From Asanoa sp. WMMD1127 (GTDB taxonomy: Bacteria; Actinomycetota; Actinomycetes; Mycobacteriales; Micromonosporaceae), in NCBI RefSeq assembly GCF_029626225.1, contig NZ_JARUBP010000001.1, positions 7,316,001 to 7,380,000 of the forward strand: a stretch of 64,000 bases of DNA, in the 5' to 3' direction. Each line of letters starts with the position of its first letter. Positions within the stretch are counted from its first letter, which is position 1. Under the pieces are notes generated by a model, which did no database searches, was not told the DNA's origin, and saw only the letters and a list, made by a program, of their open reading frames with translations. A program made the translations under genes and the position numbers. Below are positions 28,582 to 36,847 of the stretch, in pieces.

Positions 28582-28690
28582 TTTCGCGTGCCGGCTGCCG
28601 CCCGCGTCCGGGCAGGCGCGGCGATCGCCCGCGTCGCTCGGCCGCCAGGCGATGGCCATGTCGAGGCAGCCGGCGCCACCCCGGCGGCGG

Positions 28691-29305
28691 TCAGGGGCGG
28701 TGGGCGATGGCGCGGGCGTCCGGCCAGGTGATGCGGAGCTTCGTCGGTCGGCCGTTGAGCCGGCCCGGGACGCCGCCGGGGTCGGAGATCCGGGCACGCT
28801 CCACGACCTGGCCACCGTGTGCGGCGTAGAAGGCCTGGGCCGCGGTGTTCTGTTCCTGCACCCAGAGGTAGAGGGCGGGTGTGGTGGCGCGGTCGGCGAC
28901 GTGGCGGGCGGCGCGGGTGATCAGCGTCGATCCGAGGCCGCCGCGGCGCCGGGCGTCGGCGACGTGCAGGTTGTCGACCAGCGAACCCCAGCGCTCGTCG
29001 TGGTCGAGGTAGACGTGGACGAATCCGGCGAGCGGCGGCTGTCGGGTTCCGGACTGTGGGGCCGCGCCGGCCACGTCCGGGTGGCGCACGGGCGGTTCGT
29101 CGGTCTTTCCGGGCTCGGCCACGATGGTCAGTTGCCGGCGGTCGGGGTCGGCGAGCCGGTCGGTCCAGACGGCGAGGCGGTCGGCGAGGACGTCGCCGTC
29201 GAGGTACGCGTCGGTGTAGGCGCCGCGGTAGAACCGCCGCCAGCTGTCGGCGTGGAGGGCGGCGATGGCGGGGGCGTCGGTGTTCAGGGCGGGCCGGAAG
29301 CGCAT
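28691..29305 (-). CDS. GNAT family N-acetyltransferase
   Basis: Single GNAT domain of 204 residues. It begins MRFRPALNTDAPAIAALHADSWRRFYRGAY. The acetyl-CoA loop is DNLHVADARRRGGLGSTLI (R-R-x-G-L/G-S type), followed by the C-terminal NTAAQAFYAAHGGQVVER motif. ATG 29305 has GGAAGG 9 nt upstream. An insert of about 25 residues (proline-rich, after AEPGKTD) splits strands beta3 and beta4. Substrate unknown. It lies downstream of the DUF3040 terminator and is probably transcribed alone. Confidence 0.85.
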   Translation of the reverse strand: MRFRPALNTDAPAIAALHADSWRRFYRGAYTDAYLDGDVLADRLAVWTDRLADPDRRQLTIVAEPGKTDEPPVRHPDVAGAAPQSGTRQPPLAGFVHVYLDHDERWGSLVDNLHVADARRRGGLGSTLITRAARHVADRATTPALYLWVQEQNTAAQAFYAAHGGQVVERARISDPGGVPGRLNGRPTKLRITWPDARAIAHRP

Positions 29306-29328
29306 GGGGACGGGCCTTCCGTGGACGC

Positions 29329-29358
29329 AAAAAGGCGTCGGACGCATGGTCCGACGCC
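29329..29358 (-). terminator. terminator after the DUF3040 gene
   Basis: Ten-bp perfect stem (GGCGTCGGAC with GTCCGACGCC), 5-nt loop, followed on the minus strand by a run of five T. It lies about 50 nt downstream of the DUF3040 stop. Confidence 0.9.
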
Positions 29359-29408
29359 ACCAGAGAGTTGTACCGATGTGGCGGCCCGGGCGCCGCCGCA
29401 GCGGTTTG

Positions 29409-29792
29409 TCAGCGGTGTCCCTCGGGGCGCTGACGCCAGCGCTCCTCGAGACGGTCGAGTAGGCCCGATCGCCGCGCGCGCGTGCGGCGGCTGGCGGTGC
29501 CACCGACGACGTGCAGGTCGGGCTGCTGTCCCTTGCGGTGCGACTGCATGGCGAACGCCGCGGCACCCAGCATGATGACGAAACCCGCCACGCCGAGCAG
29601 CGGTGTCTTGTTCACCGTGCCGAAGACAACCAGGGCCAAGCCAGCGATGATCACGACGGCGGCCAAGATCAGACGACGCCGCGCGTGGAAACGCGGGTCG
29701 CTGGCGCGCACGGCCGAGGCGAACTTTGGGTCCTCGGCAAGCGACCGCTCGATCTGCTCGAACAGCCGCTGCTCGTGCTCTGAGAGCGGCAC
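29409..29792 (-). CDS. DUF3040 membrane protein
   Basis: Small actinobacterial membrane protein: the conserved start MPLSEHEQRLFEQIERSLAEDPKFA, two membrane helices (about 41-60 and 64-82), and a basic cytoplasmic tail. It has 127 residues. Function unknown. A homologue lies close to mraZ in mycobacteria, and here it sits 78 bp downstream of dinB on the same strand. Confidence 0.88.
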   Translation of the reverse strand: MPLSEHEQRLFEQIERSLAEDPKFASAVRASDPRFHARRRLILAAVVIIAGLALVVFGTVNKTPLLGVAGFVIMLGAAAFAMQSHRKGQQPDLHVVGGTASRRTRARRSGLLDRLEERWRQRPEGHR

Positions 29793-29870
29793 GGCACTCC
29801 TCCCCGGTCGCGAGGTCGACCCGGGCGGGCCGACAGACCGTGACAGTCAACCGACTGCTTACCCGCAAGT

Positions 29871-31157
29871 CTACGAGGGGCTTCGCGGGTCGGAAAGCGG
29901 GACGACCGACGGCCGGGGTCGAATTTCCATCCGTTCGCCCGTGAGGAGGCTGGCCGGCCGGACGACAGAGCGCCCGAAACGGGCAGCGGCCGCATCAGCC
30001 GCCGCTTCCGCCTCGCGCCACCCGCGCTCCGGCGCACCCAGCTCAGGCTGCCGCACCGCGCCCGCCGACCCGGTCAGGCCCTCCACCCGCACCCCCACCA
30101 ACCGGACCCGGTCGCCGGGCCGAAGTGCCTGGTAGAGGGCCCAAGCGGTAGCGAAGATCTCCCGCGCCACATCGGTCGCGGTGCCCATGGTGCGCGAGCG
30201 GTTGACGGTGCGGAAATCGGCCAACCGCACCTTGATCGACACGGTCCGCCCGGCCTGCCCGGCCCGCCGCAGCCGCGCGCCGACCTTGGTCGACAACTCC
30301 AGCAGGGCCCGCTTGATCACTTCGACATCCGCGACGTCAGTGTCGAAAGTAACCTCAGCGCCGATCGATTTCTCCACGTGCTCGACCGAGACCCGCCGCG
30401 GATCACGCCCCCAACTGAGCTCGTGGAGGTGGGCCGCCGCCGCGTCACCCAACGCCGACCGCAACATCCCGACCGGCGCCTCGGCCACCGCGCCCACGGT
30501 CGCGAGCCCGAGCCGGCGCAGGGTCTCGGCCGCCTTCTCCCCCACGCCCCAGAGCGCGTCGACCGGCAAGGGGTGCAGAAAGTCGAGGACCTGGTCGCGC
30601 GGCACGACCACGACGCCGTCGGGCTTGGCCCGGGCCGACCCGAGCTTGGCCACGAACTTGGTCGAGGCGACCCCGACGGAGCAGCTGAGCCCCTCCTCGT
30701 CGGCCACCCGCTTCCGGATCAACCCGGCGATCGTGGCTGGCGACCCGAGCAGCCGCGCCGCCCCGGCCACGTCGAGAAACGCCTCGTCGACCGAGAGCGG
30801 CTCGACCAGCGGCGTGACGTCACTGAAGATCGCCATCACGGCCCGCGACGCCTCGCCGTAGGCCGCCCCGTCGACCGGCAGGAACACCGCACCGGGACAG
30901 AGCGCCCTGGCCCGCGCGGTCGGCATGGCGCTGCGTACGCCATATTCCCGCGCCTCGTAGCTCGCCGAGCTCACGACCCCGCGCGGCCCGATGCCGCCGA
31001 CCACCACGGGCCGCCCGGCCAGGTCGGGCCGCTTGCGCACCTCGACGGACGCGAAGAACGCGTCCATGTCGACATGCAGGATCGAGCACCCGGTGTCATC
31101 GGCATCGGGCCCGAACCGCGCATCACCCCCACGCGGCACCACCGCACTGCGTCCCAC
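29871..31157 (-). CDS. dinB: DNA polymerase IV (Y family)
   Basis: Translesion polymerase. The palm carries ILHVDMDAFFASVE (catalytic Asp) and PLSVDEAFLDVAG (Asp-Glu pair), both intact. The little finger ends near residue 380, followed by a proline/arginine tail. It has 428 residues. GTG 31157 lies 7 nt after a TAGCCT box with no Shine-Dalgarno, so the mRNA may be leaderless. No beta-clamp motif was assigned with certainty. A LexA box is not visible upstream. Confidence 0.94.
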   Translation of the reverse strand: MGRSAVVPRGGDARFGPDADDTGCSILHVDMDAFFASVEVRKRPDLAGRPVVVGGIGPRGVVSSASYEAREYGVRSAMPTARARALCPGAVFLPVDGAAYGEASRAVMAIFSDVTPLVEPLSVDEAFLDVAGAARLLGSPATIAGLIRKRVADEEGLSCSVGVASTKFVAKLGSARAKPDGVVVVPRDQVLDFLHPLPVDALWGVGEKAAETLRRLGLATVGAVAEAPVGMLRSALGDAAAAHLHELSWGRDPRRVSVEHVEKSIGAEVTFDTDVADVEVIKRALLELSTKVGARLRRAGQAGRTVSIKVRLADFRTVNRSRTMGTATDVAREIFATAWALYQALRPGDRVRLVGVRVEGLTGSAGAVRQPELGAPERGWREAEAAADAAAARFGRSVVRPASLLTGERMEIRPRPSVVPLSDPRSPS

Positions 31158-31164
31158 GGGAGAC

Positions 31165-31170
31165 AGGCTA
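31165..31170 (-). promoter_or_regulatory. -10 element of a probable leaderless dinB promoter
   Basis: TAGCCT on the minus strand, 7 nt before the dinB GTG. No clear -35. Confidence 0.4.
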
Positions 31171-31269
31171 ACCAGGGGGTACGACGAAACCGGCCTCGAC
31201 GCTTCCAGGGCCTCGCCGCCAACGGGCGTCCGGGGCCGTCTCCCGGGACGGACATCAGGAAACGCGTGG

Positions 31270-31289
31270 CTACATGCTTCGACATGTAG
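31270..31289. repeat. short inverted repeat upstream of dinB
   Basis: CTACATG and CATGTAG around a CTTCGA loop, a compact hairpin with a UUCG-type core, between dinB and the IS element. It could be a terminator remnant or an operator. Confidence 0.45.
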
Positions 31290-31338
31290 GACTTCGCAGC
31301 GCCCCCCTCGGTGGCCGCGCCCAGTGGCGACCGGACGG

Positions 31339-31344
31339 ACTAGC
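31339..31344. repeat. IS target-site duplication, left copy
   Basis: ACTAGC, repeated at 32460-32465 on the other side of the element. It supplies the transposase stop codon. Confidence 0.9.
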
Positions 31345-32338
31345 TGTGCTGTCCAGGGAGGTTGGTCAACCTGGTGATGGGTGGTTGGCCGCCGATGGCG
31401 GTGTGGGGTCGGTGGTGATTGTAGTGATGCAGGAAGGCCGGTAAGGCCTTCCTGCGGGCCTGTTCGCTGGTGTAGAGCCGGGCCAGTGCCCAGCCGTCGG
31501 TCATGGTCCGGTGGAACCGTTCGACCTTCCCGTTGGTCTGTGGCCGGTAGGGGCGGGTTTTGCGCGGCTTGATGCCCAGTTGGGTGCAGGCCTGGCGCCA
31601 GGCGTGGGACTTGTAGGCCGATCCGTTGTCGGACAGGACTCGTTCGACGGTCACACCGCGGGCGGCGAACCAGGCCACCGCGTGGCGCAGGACGTCGATG
31701 GCGGTGGCTGCCTTCTCGTCGTCGCGGATCTCGGCGTAGGCGACGCGGGAGTGGTCATCGATGACGGTATGGACGAACGCGGTCCCGACCCTGGGTTCCC
31801 ACTTGGCGTTGCGCACTCCGGTGCGCTGGGCGGTGGCCTGCCGGTTGCGGTCGCCCTGGCGGCGCCCGACGAAACGCCAACCGCCCCCGTCGGGGACGTT
31901 CCCGTATTTCTTCACATCGACGTGCAGCATCGCCCCGGGATGATCGTGTTCGTAACGGCGGACAGGTTCCCCGGTGACCCGGTCTATGTGGGTGAGCCGG
32001 TTGACCCGGCAGCGGACCAGAACCGCGTACACGGTCGAGGCCGCCATCGCCAGCCGGGCGGCGATCTGGACCGGTCCGAGACGGCGTTTCAATCGCAGGT
32101 GCACGATCGTGCGGACCAGCGGCTGCGGCGTGCGCGTCGGGCTGCGGTGCGGCCGGCTGGAGCGGTCCTGCATACCGGCCTCACCCGCGGCGTGGTACCG
32201 GTCAACCCACCGTTTCGCGGTCCGGTACGACACGTCGAACCGCCGCGCGGCCGCGGCGATCGTCCAGCCCTGCTCGACTACCAGCCGGGCCAGTTTCAGA
32301 CGTGCTATCGGAGTCAGAGCTGCGTTAGCGTGTGCCAC
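31340..32338 (-). CDS. IS481 family transposase
   Basis: DDE transposase of 332 residues: N-terminal helix-turn-helix (RLKLARLVVEQGWTIAAAARRFDVSYRTAKRWVDRY), then an rve catalytic core with Asp in MLHVDVKKYG, Asp in VIDDHSRVAYAE, and Glu in NGKVERFHRTM. GTG 32338 has GGAGG 5 nt upstream. An in-frame ATG at 32380 lacks one. The last codons run out of the element: the TAG stop lies in the flanking CTAG target sequence. Confidence 0.93.
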   Translation of the reverse strand: MAHANAALTPIARLKLARLVVEQGWTIAAAARRFDVSYRTAKRWVDRYHAAGEAGMQDRSSRPHRSPTRTPQPLVRTIVHLRLKRRLGPVQIAARLAMAASTVYAVLVRCRVNRLTHIDRVTGEPVRRYEHDHPGAMLHVDVKKYGNVPDGGGWRFVGRRQGDRNRQATAQRTGVRNAKWEPRVGTAFVHTVIDDHSRVAYAEIRDDEKAATAIDVLRHAVAWFAARGVTVERVLSDNGSAYKSHAWRQACTQLGIKPRKTRPYRPQTNGKVERFHRTMTDGWALARLYTSEQARRKALPAFLHHYNHHRPHTAIGGQPPITRLTNLPGQHS

Positions 32339-32459
32339 GAGGCCTCCAGTCAACGTGAAGCGGTTCTTCGACAGCTCCACTTCACGACCGGAGGCCTCAC
32401 CCGTTCAAGACCTAGATCGTCTCGTCACACAACCTTGACCAACCTCCCTGGACAGCACA
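31345..32459 (-). mobile_element. complete IS481-family insertion sequence (1115 bp)
   Basis: Ends are 25-bp perfect inverted repeats beginning TGTGCTGTCCAGG (31345-31369 and 32459-32435). They are flanked by a 6-bp direct duplication ACTAGC (31339-31344 and 32460-32465), which fits the NCTAGN target of IS481. One intact transposase gene fills the element. Perfect ends and duplication imply a recent or still active insertion between dinB and the phosphodiesterase gene. Confidence 0.93.
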
Positions 32460-32465
32460 ACTAGC
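32460..32465. repeat. IS target-site duplication, right copy
   Basis: ACTAGC, identical to 31339-31344. Confidence 0.9.
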
Positions 32466-32539
32466 CACCGTTCCAGCCAGGAGCGACCGCGATCAGGGGC
32501 CCGACGTCCCAGGGCCTGCCCGCAGCACGCGGCGGGAAA

Positions 32540-32685
32540 GCCCAGGCCCCGCCGCCACGCGCGGAAACGGCCCAGGCCCCGCCACGCGCGGGAACGGCCC
32601 CGGACCCCGCCGCCACGCGCGGAAACGGCCCAGGCCCCGCCACAACGCGCGGGAACGGCCCGGGCCCCGCCGCCGCTCCCGGGGC
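32540..32685. repeat. degenerate ~30-bp tandem repeat
   Basis: Five units of roughly GGCCCAGGCCCCGCC + CACGCGCGGAAACG, alternating between a longer form (GCCGCCACGCGCGG) and a shorter one (GCCACGCGCGGG). Unit length varies from 27 to 31 bp, which argues against a coding repeat. Confidence 0.7.
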
Positions 32686-33012
32686 TGCCGCGATCGACAG
32701 GGCGACTCGCGGACGCTGCCGCGACCGGCGCGACCGGCTGGCGCGACCCGCTTGATGACGGGCAGCACGATGCGCGGTCGGCGGAACGGCGTCGCGCACC
32801 TGGCGGCCGCCCCCTCGGCCACGCGCCGTTCGCGATCTTTGTCGGCTTCCTCGGCTTTCTCGCCGGACCACGTCAGACGGTGCGGCCAGGACCGGCCTCA
32901 GCGGCAACGGCTTTGGACAAACGGCGTAATGCCCGCGGTTGACCGCCGCGCTGTGCCGCGGTTGACGCCGCTGCGGCCTGGCGTGATTGATCAAGGTTTG
33001 AGGCTGGGCTGC

Positions 33013-33087
33013 CGCGGAGGTGGCAGCGGAGCGAAGCGGAGCGGTCTCCGGCGGGAGCGGCGGTCCGGACCGCCGCGGACCCGGGAC
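33013..33087 (+). repeat. 75-bp dispersed intergenic repeat, copy 1
   Basis: Begins CGCGGAGGTGGCAGCG and ends CGGACCCGGGACC, and matches 50199-50273 along its whole length. This copy includes a 20-bp perfect palindrome (GCGGCGGTCC/GGACCGCCGC). Confidence 0.7.
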
Positions 33088-33107
33088 CGGATCCCGATCT
33101 TCGTTCG

Positions 33108-34259
33108 TCAGGAGCGGCCGCGGGAGATCAGCAGGGGGATCTCCATTTCGACCGCTGAGTAGGCGCCGTGGTAGGCGATCAGCATTGCCTTGATCGCGTG
33201 TTCGGAGGTGGGGGCGACGACCGCGTGGGTGCCGTGGCAGATCGCGACCACGTCGCCGATGCGGGGCAGGTTGCGGGCCGGGACCGGGCCGAACCAGCCC
33301 TGGGCGATGACCTCTTCGCGGTGGGCGACCCAGGCGGCGTCGCCGAGGATCTCGGTCCAGGTGGCGAGTACGTCCTCGGTGGCGCCGGGGAGCGTGTGCA
33401 GGTAGCGGACGCGGGGCTCGCCGGCGACGACGCGGACGCCGGCCTGGAGCCTGGGGTCGGCGTCGAAGTCGAAGCGGTGGTGCGGCGGGACGTCGAGCTG
33501 GCCGTGGTCGGCGGTGACCAGCAGCGCGGCGTCCGCGGGCAGGCCGTCGAGGACGCGGTCGAGCAGGCGGTCGACCTCGGTGGCGGCCTCGCGCCAGGGC
33601 TCGGAGTCGACGCCGAAGACGTGGCCGTAGCGGTCGAGGTCCGGGAAGTAGCCGTAGGACAGGGCCGGCGGTGACCCGGCCTGGCCGAGGCCGGCCAGCA
33701 CGGCGGCGGCGAGCTCGTCGACGTCGGACGCCGGGTGGTAGGTGGCGCCGCGGTTGGCCGCCTGGGTCAGGCCGCTCGCGGCGAACTCCGGGCGGTTGGC
33801 GACGCCGACGGTGAGGCCGGCGGCGCGGGCGCGCTCGAACAGGGTCGGCACCGGCTGCCAGGTCGCGGGGTCCGGGTCGGTGCGCCAGTGGGTGTGCGTC
33901 AGCACGGTGTCGGTGCCGGGGATGGCGACGCGGAAGCCGAGTACGCCGTGGGTGCCGGGGCTGGCGCCGGTGCCCAGCGAGACCAGGCTCGTCGGGGTGG
34001 TCGACGGGAATCCGGTCGTGATCATGCGGGGTGCGCGGGCGGCCAGGTCGGCGAGCGTCGGCGCGAAGGGGGCGGCGGTCGGGATCTGGTGCCAGCCGAG
34101 ACCGTCGATCAGGAGTACGGCGATCCGGCGCACGCCGTCGAGCTCCAGGCCCAGGGTGTCGGTGACGCCGGGCATGCCGAGTTGGGCCAGCGCGCTCGGC
34201 AGCACGTCCATCAGGCTGTCGGCGCCGTAGCGCGGGAGGACCTGGTCGAACTCGCTCAT
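33108..34259 (-). CDS. alkaline phosphatase-superfamily nucleotide pyrophosphatase/phosphodiesterase
   Basis: Type I phosphodiesterase fold of 383 residues: metal-binding Asp in IAVLLIDGLGWHQI, the nucleophile Thr region FPSTTPTSLVSLGTG, GTHGVLGFRV, then PDLDRYGHVFG and TADHGQLDVP carrying the second metal-site Asp/His residues. A final His lies in CHGTHAVV. No signal peptide, so cytoplasmic. ATG 34259 overlaps the stop of the upstream methyltransferase gene by 4 nt. Natural substrate unknown. Confidence 0.88.
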   Translation of the reverse strand: MSEFDQVLPRYGADSLMDVLPSALAQLGMPGVTDTLGLELDGVRRIAVLLIDGLGWHQIPTAAPFAPTLADLAARAPRMITTGFPSTTPTSLVSLGTGASPGTHGVLGFRVAIPGTDTVLTHTHWRTDPDPATWQPVPTLFERARAAGLTVGVANRPEFAASGLTQAANRGATYHPASDVDELAAAVLAGLGQAGSPPALSYGYFPDLDRYGHVFGVDSEPWREAATEVDRLLDRVLDGLPADAALLVTADHGQLDVPPHHRFDFDADPRLQAGVRVVAGEPRVRYLHTLPGATEDVLATWTEILGDAAWVAHREEVIAQGWFGPVPARNLPRIGDVVAICHGTHAVVAPTSEHAIKAMLIAYHGAYSAVEMEIPLLISRGRS

Positions 34260-34990
34260 ACCGGGCGGCGGGCCAGCAGGTGGAGCTGGGCGGCGATGTC
34301 GCGGTAGGGCGGCCTCGCGGCGGCGGCGAGCTCCAGGTCGAGCAGGGTCCGCGGGTCGTCGTCGGCCGCGGCGGCGGGGACGAGGTCGGCGAGGACGCGT
34401 ACGCCGTGGATGTCCTCGACCGCGAGCCCGGCCCCGTGCAGCAGGTCGCTGGCGCCGTCGGCGTCGTAGCGGCGGCGCAGCGTGTCGCGCGGGCCCGTGC
34501 GGCCGTCGGGATCGGCGAGGAGCGCGGCCGCCGCTTCCAGGTGGCCGCCGGTCGCGCGGGCGAGGACGGCGGCGGCGCGGGAGGCGACCAGCACCGAGGC
34601 GGCGCCGCCGGGGCGCAGGGCGGCGGCGATCGCCGTGACCACTGCGCGGGGGTCGTCGACGACCTCGAGGACGGCGTGGCAGAGGACGAGGTCGACCGAG
34701 CCCGGGGTGATCAGGCCGGTGAGCGCGTCGCCGTCGCCCTGGACGGCGCGTACGCGGGGCGCGACGCCGGCCTCCACCGCGCGGCGGTTGAGCGCGGCCA
34801 GCGCGTCGGGGCTGGCGTCGACGACGGTGACGCGGTGGCCGGCCTCGGCCAGCGGCACCGCGAAGCCGCCGGTGCCGCCGCCGACGTCGAGGATGGTGAG
34901 CCCGCCGTCGGGGGCGCGGTCGAGCTCGCGGCGCAGTACCTGCCAGACGACCGCGGTGCGGGGGCCGGGACGGACCGTTGTTCGCTCCAC
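34256..34990 (-). CDS. class I SAM-dependent methyltransferase
   Basis: Rossmann methyltransferase of 244 residues: motif I ILDVGGGTGGFAVPLAEAG (about 33-52), acidic motif II VTVVDAS, motif IV VDLVLCHAVLEVVDDP. The C-terminal half, rich in alanine, has no family-specific marker. It is translationally coupled (4-nt overlap) to the phosphodiesterase gene downstream. Target molecule unknown. Confidence 0.87.
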   Translation of the reverse strand: MERTTVRPGPRTAVVWQVLRRELDRAPDGGLTILDVGGGTGGFAVPLAEAGHRVTVVDASPDALAALNRRAVEAGVAPRVRAVQGDGDALTGLITPGSVDLVLCHAVLEVVDDPRAVVTAIAAALRPGGAASVLVASRAAAVLARATGGHLEAAAALLADPDGRTGPRDTLRRRYDADGASDLLHGAGLAVEDIHGVRVLADLVPAAAADDDPRTLLDLELAAAARPPYRDIAAQLHLLARRPV

Positions 34991-35147
34991 GCGCCGAGCC
35001 TAACGGTCCCGCGCCGGTCGGGGTTCGGTGGAACCACGCCGCTGATCACTCCAGTTCCGTGCGTGTTCCGTTGCGTGGCGGTCGGGGTCGGCTGGATGGT
35101 TGTTCCAATCATTTGATGCTGATTCCATTGAAAGGGAGGTCCGTCTG

Positions 35148-35795
35148 ATGACGCTCGCCGAGAAGCTGGCCCGTGGGGTGCTCGACGCGATGAACGCCGG
35201 CGACATCGCCTTGGTCGGGTCGTTGGTCGCCGAGGACTTCGTCGACCACGGCGCGCCGCCGTGGGCGCCGCAGGGGCGATCCGGCTATCTGGAGATCCTG
35301 GGGTTCGTGACGGGGGCGCTGCGGATCCGGTACGAGGTGCACGACATCGTGTCCGCCGACGACAAGGTGGCGATCCGGGCCACCGCGCACGGGATCAACG
35401 CGGTCGACACGACGGGGTTCGCGCCGACCGGCAAGGTGTACGCGATGCACACCATGCACCTCTATCGGGAGGCCGGAGGGCTGTTGGTGGAGCACTGGGG
35501 TGTCCGGGATGAGCTCGGGGTGCTGTGGCAGGTCGGCGCCCTTCCGCGGCCGGCGCCGGTCGGGTTCGGCCGGCCGGCCGAGGCCGGCGCGGGGGCCGAG
35601 CCGGGCGTGGGGGCCGAGCCCGGCGTGGGGGCCGAGCCGGCCGTGGGGGCCGAGCCGGCCGTGGGGGCCGAGCCGGCCGTGGGGGCCGAGCCGGCCGTGG
35701 GGGCCGAGCCGGCTGGGTTCGGCCGGCAGGTCGAGCCGGCCGCGAGCGCCGGACCGGCTGGGTTCGGCCGGTCGGCCGCGCCGCTGGGAGACTAG
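35148..35795 (+). CDS. SnoaL-like/ester cyclase family protein with a hexapeptide-repeat tail
   Basis: Residues 1-130 form a SnoaL-like NTF2 fold (LAEKLARGVLDAMNAGDIALV, FVDHGAPPWAPQGRSGY, LYREAGGLLVEHWGVRDELGVLWQ). Residues 145-190 are tandem hexapeptides of the GAEPAV type encoded by an 18-bp minisatellite, followed by a PAGFGR-rich end. ATG 35148 is preceded by GGGAGG. The enzymatic role is not known, and the tail is probably disordered and may vary in length between strains. It is followed 4 nt later by a TetR gene. Confidence 0.8.
   Translation: MTLAEKLARGVLDAMNAGDIALVGSLVAEDFVDHGAPPWAPQGRSGYLEILGFVTGALRIRYEVHDIVSADDKVAIRATAHGINAVDTTGFAPTGKVYAMHTMHLYREAGGLLVEHWGVRDELGVLWQVGALPRPAPVGFGRPAEAGAGAEPGVGAEPGVGAEPAVGAEPAVGAEPAVGAEPAVGAEPAGFGRQVEPAASAGPAGFGRSAAPLGD
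35591..35716 (+). repeat. in-frame 18-bp minisatellite
   Basis: Seven 18-bp units of GGGGGCCGAGCCGGCCGT. Units 3-6 are identical, units 1, 2 and 7 differ by 1-3 bases. Encodes GAEP(A/G)V repeats. Confidence 0.92.
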
Positions 35796-35799
35796 TGGG

Positions 35800-36444
35800 G
35801 TGACCACCCGGCGCTATCAGAGCGCGGTCCGTGCCGAGCAGTCCCGCGCCACCCGGCAGCGGGTGCTCGACGCGGCCCGCGCCCTGTTCGTGCGCCGCGG
35901 CTACACGGGCTCGACGGTCGAGGCGATCGCGGCGCGGGCGCAGGTAAGCGTGCAGACGGTCTACAACACCGTCGGCGGCAAGGCCGCCGTGCTCAAGGCC
36001 GTCTACGACGTGACGATCGCCGGCGACGCCGACCCGATCCCGATGATCGACCGGCCGACCGGCCGCGCGCTGCGCGCCACCCACGACGCCCGCGAATGCC
36101 TGATGTTGTACGCGCGGATGAGCCGCGAGATCTACGAGCGCATCGGCCCGCTGGTGCCCATCCTGCTCACCGAGGGCGCCGCCGGCGACCGCGAGGTCCG
36201 CACGTTCATCGACACGATCGAGAACGAGCGCGCGATCGGCACGAAGAACATCGCCCAGCACGTCGCCGACCGGTTCGGCCTGCGGCCGGACCTGTCGGTC
36301 GACGACGCCGCCGACGTGCTGTGGACCCTGACCGCCCCGGACGCCCTCCACCGGCTGGTCCGCCGGCGCCGATGGTCGCTCGACCGCTACGAGACCTGGC
36401 TCGGCCAGACCCTCGCCGACGCCCTCCTCGGCCCGGGCCGCTGA
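35800..36444 (+). CDS. TetR/AcrR family transcriptional regulator
   Basis: N-terminal TetR helix-turn-helix: QRVLDAARALFVRRGYTGSTVEAIAARAQVSVQTVYNTVGGKAAVLKAVYD (about residues 23-72), then a helical ligand-binding domain of about 140 residues. It has 214 residues. GTG 35800, with GGGAG about 10 nt upstream, lies 4 nt after the stop of the SnoaL-like gene, so the two are probably one operon. Ligand and targets unknown. Confidence 0.9.
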   Translation: MTTRRYQSAVRAEQSRATRQRVLDAARALFVRRGYTGSTVEAIAARAQVSVQTVYNTVGGKAAVLKAVYDVTIAGDADPIPMIDRPTGRALRATHDARECLMLYARMSREIYERIGPLVPILLTEGAAGDREVRTFIDTIENERAIGTKNIAQHVADRFGLRPDLSVDDAADVLWTLTAPDALHRLVRRRRWSLDRYETWLGQTLADALLGPGR

Positions 36445-36750
36445 CCGCGTCGCCGCCTCCGTCGGCCTCGACCACTGACCGCGACCCGCCCTACTCGGGG
36501 GGCCGGTCGCTGACCGCGTGCCGCCTCGCCCCGCCCCGCCCACCGACCGCGATCGCGACCCTCCTCGGACCCCAGCCGCCGGCCGTGTCGCCTTTCGCCG
36601 GTCCGGCCGCTGACCACGTTGCCTCGTGCTGGATCCGGATGGGCTTCATCGCCTCGACGCGTTCCTGGTCGCCGCCGGGCAAGGTCTGCGGCTTGGCGCG
36701 CTCGCCATGATCACGTGCACCGGGTCAGGTCTGCTGTCGGGCGTTTGCAA

Positions 36751-36847
36751 GATCGTGTGCGTCCGGTCTGGACGACACACCGGGCAGCGACCAGGCGAGC
36801 CGCACACGATCATGGCGGTGCAGCCCTGATCGCCGGTTGGGCTGCAC
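36751..36847. repeat. cluster of inverted repeats
   Basis: GATCGTGTGCG (36751-36761) with CGCACACGATC (36801-36811), and GTGCAGCCC (36818-36826) with GGGCTGCAC (36839-36847, 12-nt loop), all perfect. Could be a structured transcript or a decayed element end. Confidence 0.6.

Larger units (their letters stand above)
32466..33107. other. non-coding region with degenerate repeats
   Basis: About 640 bp without a credible gene on either strand. It holds a degenerate tandem repeat (32540-32685), a less organised C/G-rich stretch, and one copy of a 75-bp dispersed element (33013-33087). Open frames exist but are arginine/proline-rich and have no recognisable domain. Confidence 0.6.

Noticed and set aside
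28221-29360. Minus-strand 379-codon open frame across the transglutaminase 3' end
   Set aside because: Antisense and out of frame with the GNAT gene. Proline/arginine-rich with no domain.
31511-32464. Plus-strand open frames inside the IS element as a second transposase ORF
   Set aside because: They are antisense to the intact transposase. IS481 has a single orf and no frameshift arrangement is needed.
32493-32994. Minus-strand open frames in the repeat region next to the IS element
   Set aside because: Repetitive arginine/proline translations, no start context and no recognisable domain.
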